Positions 1 through 7,048 of a DNA stretch of 64,000 nucleotides are shown here, one piece after another. How positions within the stretch are numbered: position 1 is the first letter of the stretch; each line of letters opens with the position of its first letter. The notes under the pieces are model-generated. The model ran no database searches and was not told where the DNA came from. It saw only the letters and a program-made list of their open reading frames with translations. Source of the stretch: an uncultured Prochlorococcus sp. (GTDB taxonomy: Bacteria; Cyanobacteriota; Cyanobacteriia; PCC-6307; Cyanobiaceae); the NCBI GenBank assembly GCA_902618795.1, contig CACNCF010000002.1:1-64000 (forward strand), in the 5' to 3' direction. Position numbers and translations under genes: made by a program.

Positions 1-963
1 AATAATTTTAATAAGGAATTTGCTCAAATTTTAAAAGAAGAAGAAATATTTCACGATGGATATATTTATGTCCCTGGAAAAAAATTTCCTGTAAATGTAA
101 GAATAAATGACCTTTTAAAAGAAGGGTTCTACGAATCATGTATAAAATTTTCTCCATTAAATAAGGGAAATTGTCACAAAAAAAATGAAAATAATTACTC
201 TAATGGTAATGAAGATTTTAATGGATTCAGATCAGAAAAGAGGTTTCATTTCTTGACTTCTGGGAATCAAGTTGATGAGAATTCTGAAATTTTTAGGCTA
301 TTAAAAACTCTATACAATATAAATCCTTCAGATTTCTACAAAGATTTTATGGAATCTGATCTTGGGTGGAACTTTGAGAGTAATGGCAGAATATCCTCTC
401 AATCTTTATTTCATTATTTTTATACGAAAGTTATCTTTGAAAATTTGCCTAATATTAATAAATTAAAAGGGATTAGGATTTTTGAAGTTGGTCCAGGTTT
501 TGGCGGATTATTAAGAACTATGGTTAATGAAATTAACAATAAATCCTATAATTTGAAATTGATTCATCATAATTTTGATATGCCATATGTACAAGATTTA
601 TTTAGTTGGTTTACTGCAAATGACAAAATTTGTAAAAAAGCTCAAGATAATGAAATGTTGAATATTAATATATGCGATATCTCTAAATTTGATTTTGTAA
701 AGAAAAAAAAAGAAGGGTTTGTTGATTTATTTATAGCTACTCATAGTATGACAGAGTTAGATCTGAGTTTAATAAATATTTTTTTAGAAAAAATTCAAAA
801 GAATTGTAACTATAGTATGCTTTCTTATCAAAATTATCTTGGTAAGATATTAGAAATGAACTGGATACCAAGAAAAATAAAAAAAGAAGGTGAAATTATT
901 TTTAGGGAATTAAGTGAAGGTGGTGATGTTACTACAATTTTCGGCTCAAATAATAACCAATAA
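1..963 (+). CDS. Putative sugar/lipid O-methyltransferase, 5' end outside the window
   Basis: The frame is open from base 1 without a start, so the gene begins before the window; a TTG at 253 is only an internal codon. The visible 320 residues contain a Rossmann-type SAM-binding motif I (EVGPGFGGLLR, encoded near 483-516), then an aspartate-rich stretch typical of class I methyltransferases (DLFIATHSMTELD). The family resembles the 'putative sugar O-methyltransferase' proteins found in surface-polysaccharide islands, but the substrate cannot be read from the sequence. It ends in TAA. The gene is AT-rich and Lys/Asn-rich like its surroundings, and lies just outside the leftmost tRNA-Pro fragment. 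Confidence 0.7.
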   Translation, partial: NNFNKEFAQILKEEEIFHDGYIYVPGKKFPVNVRINDLLKEGFYESCIKFSPLNKGNCHKKNENNYSNGNEDFNGFRSEKRFHFLTSGNQVDENSEIFRLLKTLYNINPSDFYKDFMESDLGWNFESNGRISSQSLFHYFYTKVIFENLPNINKLKGIRIFEVGPGFGGLLRTMVNEINNKSYNLKLIHHNFDMPYVQDLFSWFTANDKICKKAQDNEMLNINICDISKFDFVKKKKEGFVDLFIATHSMTELDLSLINIFLEKIQKNCNYSMLSYQNYLGKILEMNWIPRKIKKEGEIIFRELSEGGDVTTIFGSNNNQ

Positions 964-978
964 TTAAAAATATTTTTA

Positions 979-1089
979 ATGAAAGTTTTTGATATAAAGA
1001 GTAGAGTAGAATTGAAAAGTGTTAAAACTGCATTGGATAGGTTAGAGGGGGTTAATACTGTAGATATTTATGCTGAATCTGAAAGTTAA
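979..1089 (+). CDS. Hypothetical 36-residue protein
   Basis: An ATG-to-TAA frame starts 16 bases after the methyltransferase stop. It encodes a soluble basic/acidic peptide beginning MKVFDIKSRVELKSV. No family is recognised. It could be translated with the upstream gene, or be the remnant of a longer gene. Support is only the open frame and its position. Confidence 0.3.
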   Translation: MKVFDIKSRVELKSVKTALDRLEGVNTVDIYAESES

Positions 1090-1192
1090 ATAAATACTAT
1101 ATTTGCAGAGTAAATTTTAAAGTGGTTATTGATAGCAAACTACTTAGCTTATTATTTAGTATCGGAACTATTGTTGGTATTGTTTTAATTTA

Positions 1193-1438
1193 GTGACTCA
1201 GGGTTATTGGTTAATTAATTCGAATAGATCAGAAGTAAGGAGGTTTATAAAGAATACAAATAATAATGATAGGTTTTTTGCGTATATGTTTGTTGATACT
1301 GGAAAAATAGTTGGTGTTTTAGGAAAAGAACCACCAGTAATGCAAAAGAGGAAAGAATTGAAGATTGAAAAGGCTAGGGAAGAATGGGAAAAGTTAATTA
1401 GTCAGGGTTGGCGAGTAACACCAGAAGTATGGCTATAA
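1193..1438 (+). CDS. DUF1651-like small protein
   Basis: 81 residues from a GTG start. The protein begins with a WLINSNRSEVRRF segment and ends with PPVMQKRKEL followed by EEWEKLISQGWR. That is the layout of the short cyanobacterial DUF1651 family: W at the N-terminus, then PP, RK, A..W and GW at the C-terminus. The function of the family is unknown. A possible 23-codon membrane peptide (GTG at 1122, TAG at 1191-1193) overlaps the start. A divergent relative lies at 40455-40703. Each of the two is followed, about 60-90 bases downstream, by a copy of the tRNA-Pro 3' end and terminator, so the gene seems linked to the attachment site. Confidence 0.65.
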   Translation: MTQGYWLINSNRSEVRRFIKNTNNNDRFFAYMFVDTGKIVGVLGKEPPVMQKRKELKIEKAREEWEKLISQGWRVTPEVWL

Positions 1439-1523
1439 CGGGCGACACACCCTCCAAAGTTATCCAAAGCTATACAAATCCTCGCCCATTTCTCGCCCTC
1501 AGAGATTTTAAGACAAATGAGAA

Positions 1524-1619
1524 ATAAAAAAGCTAGTTTGGAGACTCGCTAGTATGACTTGGTTTATATAGAGTCGGGGCGACAGGATTCGAACCTGCGA
1601 CCTAGTGCTCCCAAAGCAC
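1524..1619 (-). repeat. Displaced tRNA-Pro 3' end with terminator (att copy 1)
   Basis: Bases 1574-1619 are identical to 46041-46086, the 3' half of the intact tRNA-Pro on the minus strand (T arm, variable region, 3' half of the anticodon arm). The flanking 1524-1573 aligns without gaps to the terminator region 45991-46040, with several mismatches in the hairpin. After 1619 the tRNA match stops, so this cannot be a working tRNA. Upstream is a pair of C-rich direct repeats (CTCGCCC at about 1481 and 1492). Downstream is a pair of AGACTGCAC repeats (about 1679 and 1689). Both could be recombinase arm sites. Confidence 0.85.
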
Positions 1620-1820
1620 TATGACTCTTCTAGTGAAACAAAGGGATCTAAGCTATAACTGAAGTCATACTCTGCATAAGACTGCACGAGACTGCACACT
1701 TTTGCCTTACTCAGTTGAAAATCCACGGAAATCCGTGGACAATAGGTAGAGCACTCGGTCATTAAATGCCACAATCAACCAATTGGGTAAAAACATTAAG
1801 AACTGCCAAAAATTCCTCTA

Positions 1821-2108
1821 GGTAATGGCGGTCAAAACTTTGGAGAATATCTTAGGAGGAAGAGCATTAGAAACACTTCGTTGTCTATTTGTGCAGAAGC
1901 AGAAGCAGAAGGACAGAAGTGCAAACCATATTCCTTCCGTCATAGATACGCATATGTTGCTCACACTAGACCTATGGAAGATGGAACAATGCGAGCACCT
2001 AAACAAATTTCTGATGCAATGGGGCATGATCTACAAACACACCTAGAAAGTTACGCTAGATTTATGACCAAAGATCCTAAAAAGGCTTTTGATTTGGCAG
2101 AAGTATGA
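1821..2108 (+). pseudogene. Tyrosine recombinase (phage integrase) C-terminal remnant
   Basis: The frame encodes only the C-terminal catalytic part of an integrase. It contains SFRHRYA (the R..H..R box region), later ISDAMGHDLQTH (the conserved G-H) and ESYARF with the expected nucleophilic tyrosine. The frame closes upstream at a stop at 1797-1799, and the N-terminal arm-binding and core-binding domains are absent, so the gene is broken. It sits 200 bases from att copy 1, where a tRNA-targeting integrase would be expected. It shares an ATGA overlap with the next small gene. Whether a short protein is still made is unknown. Confidence 0.75.
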
Positions 2109-2308
2109 GCACTTATTTAGAAGAAAGAATTCAATGGTATGAAGAAAATTATCGTAATGGTAATGCTCTAATATCTTATGCTCAATTCGATCAATTAGAA
2201 AATAATTTAAAAAGAGTTAGTCCTAATTGCGATTACTTTACTAATAAAAAAGCTCTTCCACTTCCTTCACTTCCAAAAGACCAAATTTCGGAGTTTTTAG
2301 AAGATTAA
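2105..2308 (+). CDS. Hypothetical 67-residue protein
   Basis: The ATG overlaps the stop of the integrase remnant (ATGA), and the frame ends in TAA, converging on the metal-binding protein gene by 4 bases. The protein is soluble and acidic, beginning MSTYLEERIQWYEENYRNG. No family is recognised. The overlap suggests it was once co-translated with the recombinase, so it may be element cargo. Confidence 0.5.
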   Translation: MSTYLEERIQWYEENYRNGNALISYAQFDQLENNLKRVSPNCDYFTNKKALPLPSLPKDQISEFLED

Positions 2309-3846
2309 TCTGAAAGTTTGTACCATTCAAACTCAAGATTGGAGCCGGATTCTTTATCACAGCTTCCACCTAATGAATCAACAATTGTACAAGTATTGTG
2401 TACGGCTACTGAAACAATATTCCCGTCCATCATCAATCCATCAACGAATATTTGATTAGAAGCTAAAGGAACTGAGCTTTGTCTACTTAAGTTTCTTAAT
2501 AACTTAGATGCTGGAATTTGTTCAGGAAATATTGCCTTAACATTTTCTTCCTTTAGCATATTCAAAGTTGAACTAATGTTTTCAGGTCTTAAGCTTGATG
2601 AATCTCCAAGGAAGTCTAGTAAACTGACTGTCTCAAAACCAAAAGCATCTCCGTAGTATTCCATCGCTTTGTGTTTAGAGACAATTACTCTGTTTTCCTC
2701 TGGAATAGAGCTTACTTGTTCGACGATCCAACTATCTAAACCTTCTAAGAGAGAATCAGCTTTTTCGAATCTTTCATTAATTAGTTTTCTGTCACCTCTA
2801 TTAAAAACTGAAATATCTTTCTTTAAACTTTTGCTTATAAGATCTCCCATTTTTATAATGTTATGTGGATCATGCCAAACATGTGGATCTAGTCCTCCAT
2901 GGTCATGATGATGATGCCCCTCACCTTCGTCTGGAACTTGTGCTATTGGTTCGACATCACTATTTAAAACGTCCTTAAAGAAGTGTTGAGTTGCTTCAAA
3001 CTCAAAAGGCATGTGTTCAGTAAAAAATATATATTCACCATCTTCTTTTATATCCACATTAAAAACAGTGCTTTCTTTTCTTTGATCAAAGTTAAGAACA
3101 AAAGCTTTATTACTTGCGATCAAAGTATCATTATTTTTCTTGCTTATTGAGTCTTTAGATCCTAATAGTTCTTTAGCTAAATCTTCAGACTCCTCTATGT
3201 CATCAGATTTTAGAATCACCATTTTCATTGCAGGATCTGCATATTCGCCATCTACTTTTTCAAATGACCATTTGTAAGAACCCTTAGAAAGCTGGAATTT
3301 GCCTGCCCATTCAAAAGCACCCTCAGCATGATCATCATGACCTCCATGATCAGAATGATCGTCATGACCTCCATGATCAGAATGATCATCTACCTTAGCT
3401 GAATGTTCAGAATGATCGTCATGTCCACCATGGTCTGAGTGATCATCATGACCTCCATGATCAGAGTGGTCATCTACATCTATTGCGCTAACACCTATAA
3501 CAACTGTTTGCTTTTTGTTTTCCCAATTTCTCATACTTGGAGTCATTTCTTTACCAAGAGTGAACACTTTATCGGCGTTATTAAGTAATTGAGCTTGTCT
3601 TGGATTGATCTTAAAGTCATGAACATCCTGCTTTCTATCTACTAAGCATGTAACTTCGTCAGAAGGTAATGCAATTGATTTAACTAAGTCACAAACTAGT
3701 GGCTCTACTGCTACGTATGACTTCCCCTTAGCCATAACATCCTGCCCAAATCCAGAAAATATTACAGTTCCTGCTATTAAGAAATTTTTAATAATTGACC
3801 TACTTGTACCTGCTGTATTTGTTAAAAGTCTTTTTAAAAATGACAT
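2305..3846 (-). CDS. znuA: Periplasmic zinc-binding ABC protein, ZnuA-like, with His-rich repeats and inserted domain
   Basis: Substrate-binding protein of the TroA/ZnuA family for metal uptake (zinc most likely), 513 residues. A hydrophobic export segment covers about residues 20-35. The N-terminal lobe carries DVHDFKINPRQ near residue 75 and the C-terminal lobe carries LDPHVWHDPHN near 318 and SKHKAMEYYGDAFG, all usual for this family. Residues about 125-173 are tandem DHSDHGGHDD-type repeats, and HHHHDH lies near 311. Between these, about 130 residues (GAFEWAGKFQL onward) form an extra domain not found in ordinary ZnuA, seen in some cyanobacterial and other metal-binding proteins. No permease or ATPase gene is adjacent. 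A Zur-like box lies upstream. Confidence 0.85.
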   Translation of the reverse strand: MSFLKRLLTNTAGTSRSIIKNFLIAGTVIFSGFGQDVMAKGKSYVAVEPLVCDLVKSIALPSDEVTCLVDRKQDVHDFKINPRQAQLLNNADKVFTLGKEMTPSMRNWENKKQTVVIGVSAIDVDDHSDHGGHDDHSDHGGHDDHSEHSAKVDDHSDHGGHDDHSDHGGHDDHAEGAFEWAGKFQLSKGSYKWSFEKVDGEYADPAMKMVILKSDDIEESEDLAKELLGSKDSISKKNNDTLIASNKAFVLNFDQRKESTVFNVDIKEDGEYIFFTEHMPFEFEATQHFFKDVLNSDVEPIAQVPDEGEGHHHHDHGGLDPHVWHDPHNIIKMGDLISKSLKKDISVFNRGDRKLINERFEKADSLLEGLDSWIVEQVSSIPEENRVIVSKHKAMEYYGDAFGFETVSLLDFLGDSSSLRPENISSTLNMLKEENVKAIFPEQIPASKLLRNLSRQSSVPLASNQIFVDGLMMDGNIVSVAVHNTCTIVDSLGGSCDKESGSNLEFEWYKLSD

Positions 3847-3870
3847 ATTAGAAATATTAAATAATAGAAA

Positions 3871-3885
3871 TGATAATCGTTTTCA
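3871..3885 (-). promoter_or_regulatory. Zur/Fur-type operator
   Basis: The sequence TGATAATCGTTTTCA is a 7-1-7 inverted repeat matching the cyanobacterial Zur box. A longer GAAATGA...TTCATTTC symmetry surrounds it. It lies 25 bases upstream of the zinc-binding protein's start codon, so zinc-dependent repression is the likely mode. Confidence 0.7.
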
Positions 3886-3976
3886 TTTCATATAATCAAG
3901 AGAAAGTATCGAATGTTTTGAAATAAAAAAATAACAATCATCTTAAAAGCACACTAATCAATCCTTATGAGGACTT

Positions 3977-4162
3977 ATGGAAATAATGAAAGACGACGTA
4001 GAGAAAGCACTAAGAGTAGCTCAATGCATAAAAGATCAAGCTAAGAAACTAAAAGGAAAAGTAAGAAACTATAGCGGTCTTAGAGCTGGCTTTGAGTCTG
4101 AGCTTTATATCGAGGGAGGAGTAGTTAAAACTAGACCAACTACAAAAGACGCAAAGGAATAA
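3977..4162 (+). CDS. Hypothetical 61-residue protein
   Basis: The ATG at 3977 follows a GAGG sequence about 6 bases upstream. The product is basic and helical (MEIMKDDVEKALRVAQCIKD), without signal peptide or membrane segment. It is divergent from the zinc-binding protein gene. No known family is recognised. Confidence 0.5.
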   Translation: MEIMKDDVEKALRVAQCIKDQAKKLKGKVRNYSGLRAGFESELYIEGGVVKTRPTTKDAKE

Positions 4163-4231
4163 AGCATCCTTAATAAATTATTGTCCTAACAAGAAATAAT
4201 CTTTATCATGCTTGTTAATTAACTCTGTATT

Positions 4232-4801
4232 TTGAGAAGGTTTCTACTCCCACTACTTGCTGCCATCGCTTTACCAACTGCTGTTAATGCTGAAGTCTCT
4301 GATGAAATGCATAAAAAATGTTTAGAAGCACGAGATTATGCAGGATGTGTGAAAACTAATAAAAAACTATCTCATAAAAAAGATAAGGAAATATCAGGGA
4401 TTGGAATAAGGCTTTTTCTCAATAGTGACACTGCTGAATTAACTATTCAATCTGTAATAAATGATTCACCTGCTGCTTCAGCTGACATTAAACCAAATGA
4501 TGTAATTATCAAAATAGATGGGAAATCAACTAAAGGAATGGGTATAAATGAAGCTGTTTCTCTCATAAAAGGACCAAAAGATAAGCCAATTAAATTAGTT
4601 TTATCAAGAATTAATGAGGCAGGTAAAAAGGAAAAAATAAATGTTCGATTAGTAAGAGATACTTTTAAAGTCTCAACAAAAGACTATTTATATGAAGGTG
4701 ATTTAAGGAGGCAATTAGAGTTTTTCTTTCCAGAAAAAATAAAACAGATTTTTCCAGAAAATGATTCCTCGTCAAAGCTCAAAAAAGGAACTTCAATTTA
4801 A
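4232..4801 (+). CDS. Secreted PDZ-domain protein
   Basis: 189 residues from a TTG start. Residues 1-20 form a signal peptide (MRRFLLPLLAAIALPTAVNA, cut after ANA-type site). Residues about 52-135 form a PDZ domain like that of carboxy-terminal processing proteases (GIGIRLF, then SPAASADIKPNDVIIKIDG). The protease domain itself is absent, so this is probably a peptide-binding periplasmic protein. TTG AGA AGG looks like a mutated ATG AAA AGG, matching the MKRLLLPLLA leader reused by neighbours. It is followed after 8 bases by the next secreted gene. Confidence 0.7.
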   Translation: MRRFLLPLLAAIALPTAVNAEVSDEMHKKCLEARDYAGCVKTNKKLSHKKDKEISGIGIRLFLNSDTAELTIQSVINDSPAASADIKPNDVIIKIDGKSTKGMGINEAVSLIKGPKDKPIKLVLSRINEAGKKEKINVRLVRDTFKVSTKDYLYEGDLRRQLEFFFPEKIKQIFPENDSSSKLKKGTSI

Positions 4802-4809
4802 ATTTCTGA

Positions 4810-5022
4810 ATGAAACGCATACTCCTAGTTGAACTTTTATTAGTTTTAATTACCATAATTTATGTTTCTCTAAACCCAATTTCAAGAATTTATATTGCTG
4901 ATTATTTAGAAAAGATATCCTTATTTTTATTTAAAACAGTAAGTGAAGAAGATTTAAATAAGTGGTATGAGAAAAGAGATAAGTATGAATTACTTGAGAA
5001 ATTAGGAGGAACTGCTTATTGA
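4810..5022 (+). CDS. Small membrane-anchored hypothetical protein (70 aa)
   Basis: The product begins MKRILLVELLLVLITIIYVS, a single N-terminal hydrophobic helix or signal anchor, followed by a soluble tail with DLNKWYEKRDKYELLEKL. It probably forms an operon with the PDZ gene. A close relative at 10759-10974 is interrupted by a stop codon. The TGA stop lies inside the 16-bp repeat that begins at 5021. Function unknown. Confidence 0.6.
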   Translation: MKRILLVELLLVLITIIYVSLNPISRIYIADYLEKISLFLFKTVSEEDLNKWYEKRDKYELLEKLGGTAY

Positions 5023-5068
5023 TTGACAGTCGATCTAAAATTGGAGGGTATAAAAACCCTCTTTTTTT
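5021..5068 (+). repeat. Recurrent intergenic element with hairpin, abutting a start codon
   Basis: The 48 bases start with GATTGACAGTCGATCT and end with a hairpin (GAGGG, loop TATAAAAA, CCCTC) plus seven T, directly followed by the ATG of the next gene. An identical copy is at 21638-21685 and a variant at 7003-7048. It can be read as an intrinsic terminator for the upstream gene. It can also be read as a promoter (TTGACA at 5023, TATAAA at 5049, 20-bp spacer) giving a nearly leaderless message. Confidence 0.6.
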
Positions 5069-5377
5069 ATGACTGCTCAAAATTTTATGAATGTTGTTCG
5101 ATTTAAATTAAAGTCTGATTGTGTAGATAAGTATTTCGCAGTAATAGATAAAACAAGTTTTGATGGTATGACTCAAAGATATATCGCTAAAACTGGAGAT
5201 TATGATTACTGTTTTGTTGGGATCTGGAAAAGTGCAGAAGCTATTGCAGCTCAAAGACCAGCTATGATTGCTCACCTTGATGAGGTTAGAGGATTTATGG
5301 AAGAGTTGTCTCCAGAACTTGGAGTAACTGACCCTGTTTCAGGAAATATTGTTTCTAAAGTTGGTTATCATGATTAA
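5069..5377 (+). CDS. Small dimeric alpha/beta-barrel (ABM-like) protein, copy A
   Basis: 102 residues beginning MTAQNFMNVVRFKLKSDC. The pattern of a beta strand, helix, and a central FVGIWKS segment resembles antibiotic-biosynthesis-monooxygenase-like dimeric barrels, but no cofactor or substrate can be assigned. It is almost identical in DNA and protein to 21686-21994, including 50 bases upstream, so the two arose by recent duplication or gene conversion. The start codon directly follows a hairpin and T run, leaving no normal ribosome-binding site. Confidence 0.65.
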   Translation: MTAQNFMNVVRFKLKSDCVDKYFAVIDKTSFDGMTQRYIAKTGDYDYCFVGIWKSAEAIAAQRPAMIAHLDEVRGFMEELSPELGVTDPVSGNIVSKVGYHD

Positions 5378-5478
5378 TAGTCGATTTTAAAAGTTCCATA
5401 GTACAAGTATTCAATTCAAGATCCTTAACTCAATTTTAAATAATATATCCTAGAAATAATTTTAGATTTATTAATTAA

Positions 5479-5817
5479 ATGAATACTTATTTTGTAACTG
5501 CAACTTTTAAAAATGTTGCTCTCATGGGTGCAGCTTACGATCTTTTTTTAAAGGTTGTTGAAGATGGAACTTTGAATGATGAGTTTGAAGGATTTAAAGT
5601 TTTGGGGAGGTATCATGCCTCTTACTCAAATAATGTTTATATTATTGTCCAGGCTTCAGAAGGTATAAAAATGACAGAACACTTTGCTCCTTGGAAAGTT
5701 AAGTTTGATATAGATTTTGATATCAAGCCAGTTATGACTGACGATGAAAAAATTGCTGAGCATAAGCTTGTTGGTTCATTAATGGCAGCAGAACAGAAAA
5801 TGGGATTCTCAGGGTAA
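5479..5817 (+). CDS. DUF3303-like small alpha/beta-barrel protein
   Basis: 112 residues, soluble. The layout (N-terminal strand MNTYFVTATF, GFKVLGRYHA, then MTEHFAPWKVKFDIDFDIKPV) is similar to the DUF3303/dimeric-barrel proteins and to the neighbour of copy B at 21310-21630 (GFELISRVHA, MAEHFGIWRAKFGVEWNVLPV). The two loci therefore each contain one ABM-like and one DUF3303-like gene. Function unknown; a role in small-molecule oxidation or binding is only inferred from the fold. Confidence 0.6.
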   Translation: MNTYFVTATFKNVALMGAAYDLFLKVVEDGTLNDEFEGFKVLGRYHASYSNNVYIIVQASEGIKMTEHFAPWKVKFDIDFDIKPVMTDDEKIAEHKLVGSLMAAEQKMGFSG

Positions 5818-5893
5818 TTATTTTTTAGAGATTTAGATTATGAATATATAATCCTATTTTGAAAGAGACTTGGGAAGCAGCATGCATAAAAGA

Positions 5894-6856
5894 ATGAAAC
5901 GCTTACTACTAACACTACTAGTTGCACTTTTATCCCCCTTTGAAGTCTATGGTTATGAGGGTCCGCTTTTTGATGCAATGGCTCAATTAAATCATAAATC
6001 AGAAGATGAAAGACCAGGATTTGAAAAATCTATTTCTAGAGTGAGAGATGCTGGAATTTATAAGATTGCTCTTTTTGCTAGAAGTAAAAAATTAGGTGAA
6101 AATGAAAAAGCATTACTCAATTTGCATAGAGACAACAAAGATTTAATAGTGCTTGGTGCACCAAAGTATTTTTTGCATGAAAATGACATTGGTAAATCCT
6201 TCACAAAGCGAACTTTGAAAAATATTGATAAATATAAATATTCTTTTGTAGGAGAAATTTTATTCACTCATGCAGACAAGTGTAATACTAGTTCTAGAGG
6301 TGGTATTGGGCGCCAGCATGAATCAGGAGAAACATATTTAGACCCATCAGGAAAAGGGGTTGCTGACTTTTTAGTGAAGGTTTCTTCAAAGAATATTCCT
6401 GTTATGACACATTGGGAGTTTTATGATTGGGAAAGGGATTGGCCTAAATTTTCTAAACTTTTCCTTGATTTCCCAAATCAAAAATTCATAATACCTCATA
6501 TGGGTTTTGGGAGTCCAAAACAGGCTAAATTAATCCTTTCAACACATGACAATGTATATATGACGATATCGAAAAAAAATAAAGATAAAAGAAACATCTG
6601 TGATCCTATTAAACAATCTAAATTTGGGTCTGGATTTTTAAATGATGAAAAGCAATTAAAAAATGAATGGAAAGAAATCTTAATCGAGTATCAAGATAAA
6701 TTGTTATTTGCCACTGATGCGCATAAAAAACACCGCTGGAAAAAATATTCAAAAATAGTGAGGATTTATCGTGATATTTTAAATCAATTACCTGAAGAAG
6801 TTGCTAAAAAGATTGCTTACTTGAATGCTGAAAGGATTTATGACATAAAAAATTAG
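5894..6856 (+). CDS. Secreted amidohydrolase-family protein
   Basis: 320 residues from the ATG at 5894. Starts at 5882 (ATG) and 5870 (TTG) are in frame, but ATGAAACGCTTACTACT matches the leader shared by neighbouring secreted proteins. The signal peptide ends near VYG-YEG. The body resembles amidohydrolase_2 TIM-barrel enzymes: GEILFTHADKC, VMTHWEFYDW, FIIPHMGFG and LLFATDAH occur in the order of that family's metal-ligand strands. The first metal-binding motif (HxH near the N-terminus) is replaced by FDAMAQLNHK, so activity is uncertain. It is probably periplasmic. Confidence 0.7.
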   Translation: MKRLLLTLLVALLSPFEVYGYEGPLFDAMAQLNHKSEDERPGFEKSISRVRDAGIYKIALFARSKKLGENEKALLNLHRDNKDLIVLGAPKYFLHENDIGKSFTKRTLKNIDKYKYSFVGEILFTHADKCNTSSRGGIGRQHESGETYLDPSGKGVADFLVKVSSKNIPVMTHWEFYDWERDWPKFSKLFLDFPNQKFIIPHMGFGSPKQAKLILSTHDNVYMTISKKNKDKRNICDPIKQSKFGSGFLNDEKQLKNEWKEILIEYQDKLLFATDAHKKHRWKKYSKIVRIYRDILNQLPEEVAKKIAYLNAERIYDIKN

Positions 6857-6897
6857 ATAATTAAAAAAAGATTTAAATACTAGTCAACGTTTTTGGG

Positions 6898-6990
6898 ATG
6901 GCTGATAAGAAAAAGAAAAAGAAAAAGAAATGTAAAAAGAAAAAATGTTCAAACTGGAAAGGGGGTAAATGTATTTGTTATGGCCAATAG
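6898..6990 (+). CDS. Tiny Lys/Cys-rich protein (30 aa)
   Basis: ATG to TAG; the product is MADKKKKKKKKC, four more lysines, then CSNWKGGKCICYGQ. It has four cysteines in the C-terminal half and an extreme positive charge. The layout suggests a metal- or nucleic-acid-binding microprotein. A longer +strand frame through here into the lyase gene (from 6893) uses a different frame and is less convincing. Confidence 0.45.
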   Translation: MADKKKKKKKKCKKKKCSNWKGGKCICYGQ

Positions 6991-7002
6991 ACTAGGTACG
7001 GT

Positions 7003-7048
7003 GATTGAAAGTCGATATAAAATTGGAGAGATAAAATCCTCTTTTTTT
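7003..7048 (+). repeat. Variant of the recurrent hairpin element
   Basis: It begins with GATTGAAAGTCGATAT and ends with a weaker hairpin (GGAGAGATAAAATCCTC) and seven T, immediately followed by the GTG start of the lyase gene. It is the same arrangement as 5021-5068 and 21638-21685. The -35-like hexamer here is TTGAAA. Confidence 0.55.

Noticed and set aside
1574-1619. Additional tRNA-Pro genes at 1574, 40815 and 41023
   Set aside because: All three lack the 5' half (acceptor 5' strand, D arm and part of the anticodon stem), so they are fragments.
1818-2046. Two overlapping frames of 69 and 73 codons across the integrase remnant
   Set aside because: They are other-frame shadows; the integrase frame carries the catalytic motifs.
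3323-3480. Repeat array on the plus strand
   Set aside because: It is the coding sequence of the His-rich repeats of the zinc-binding protein.
6893-7048. N-terminal extension of the lyase
   Set aside because: It is in frame but Lys/Arg-rich, overlaps the microprotein, and a clean signal peptide begins at 7049.
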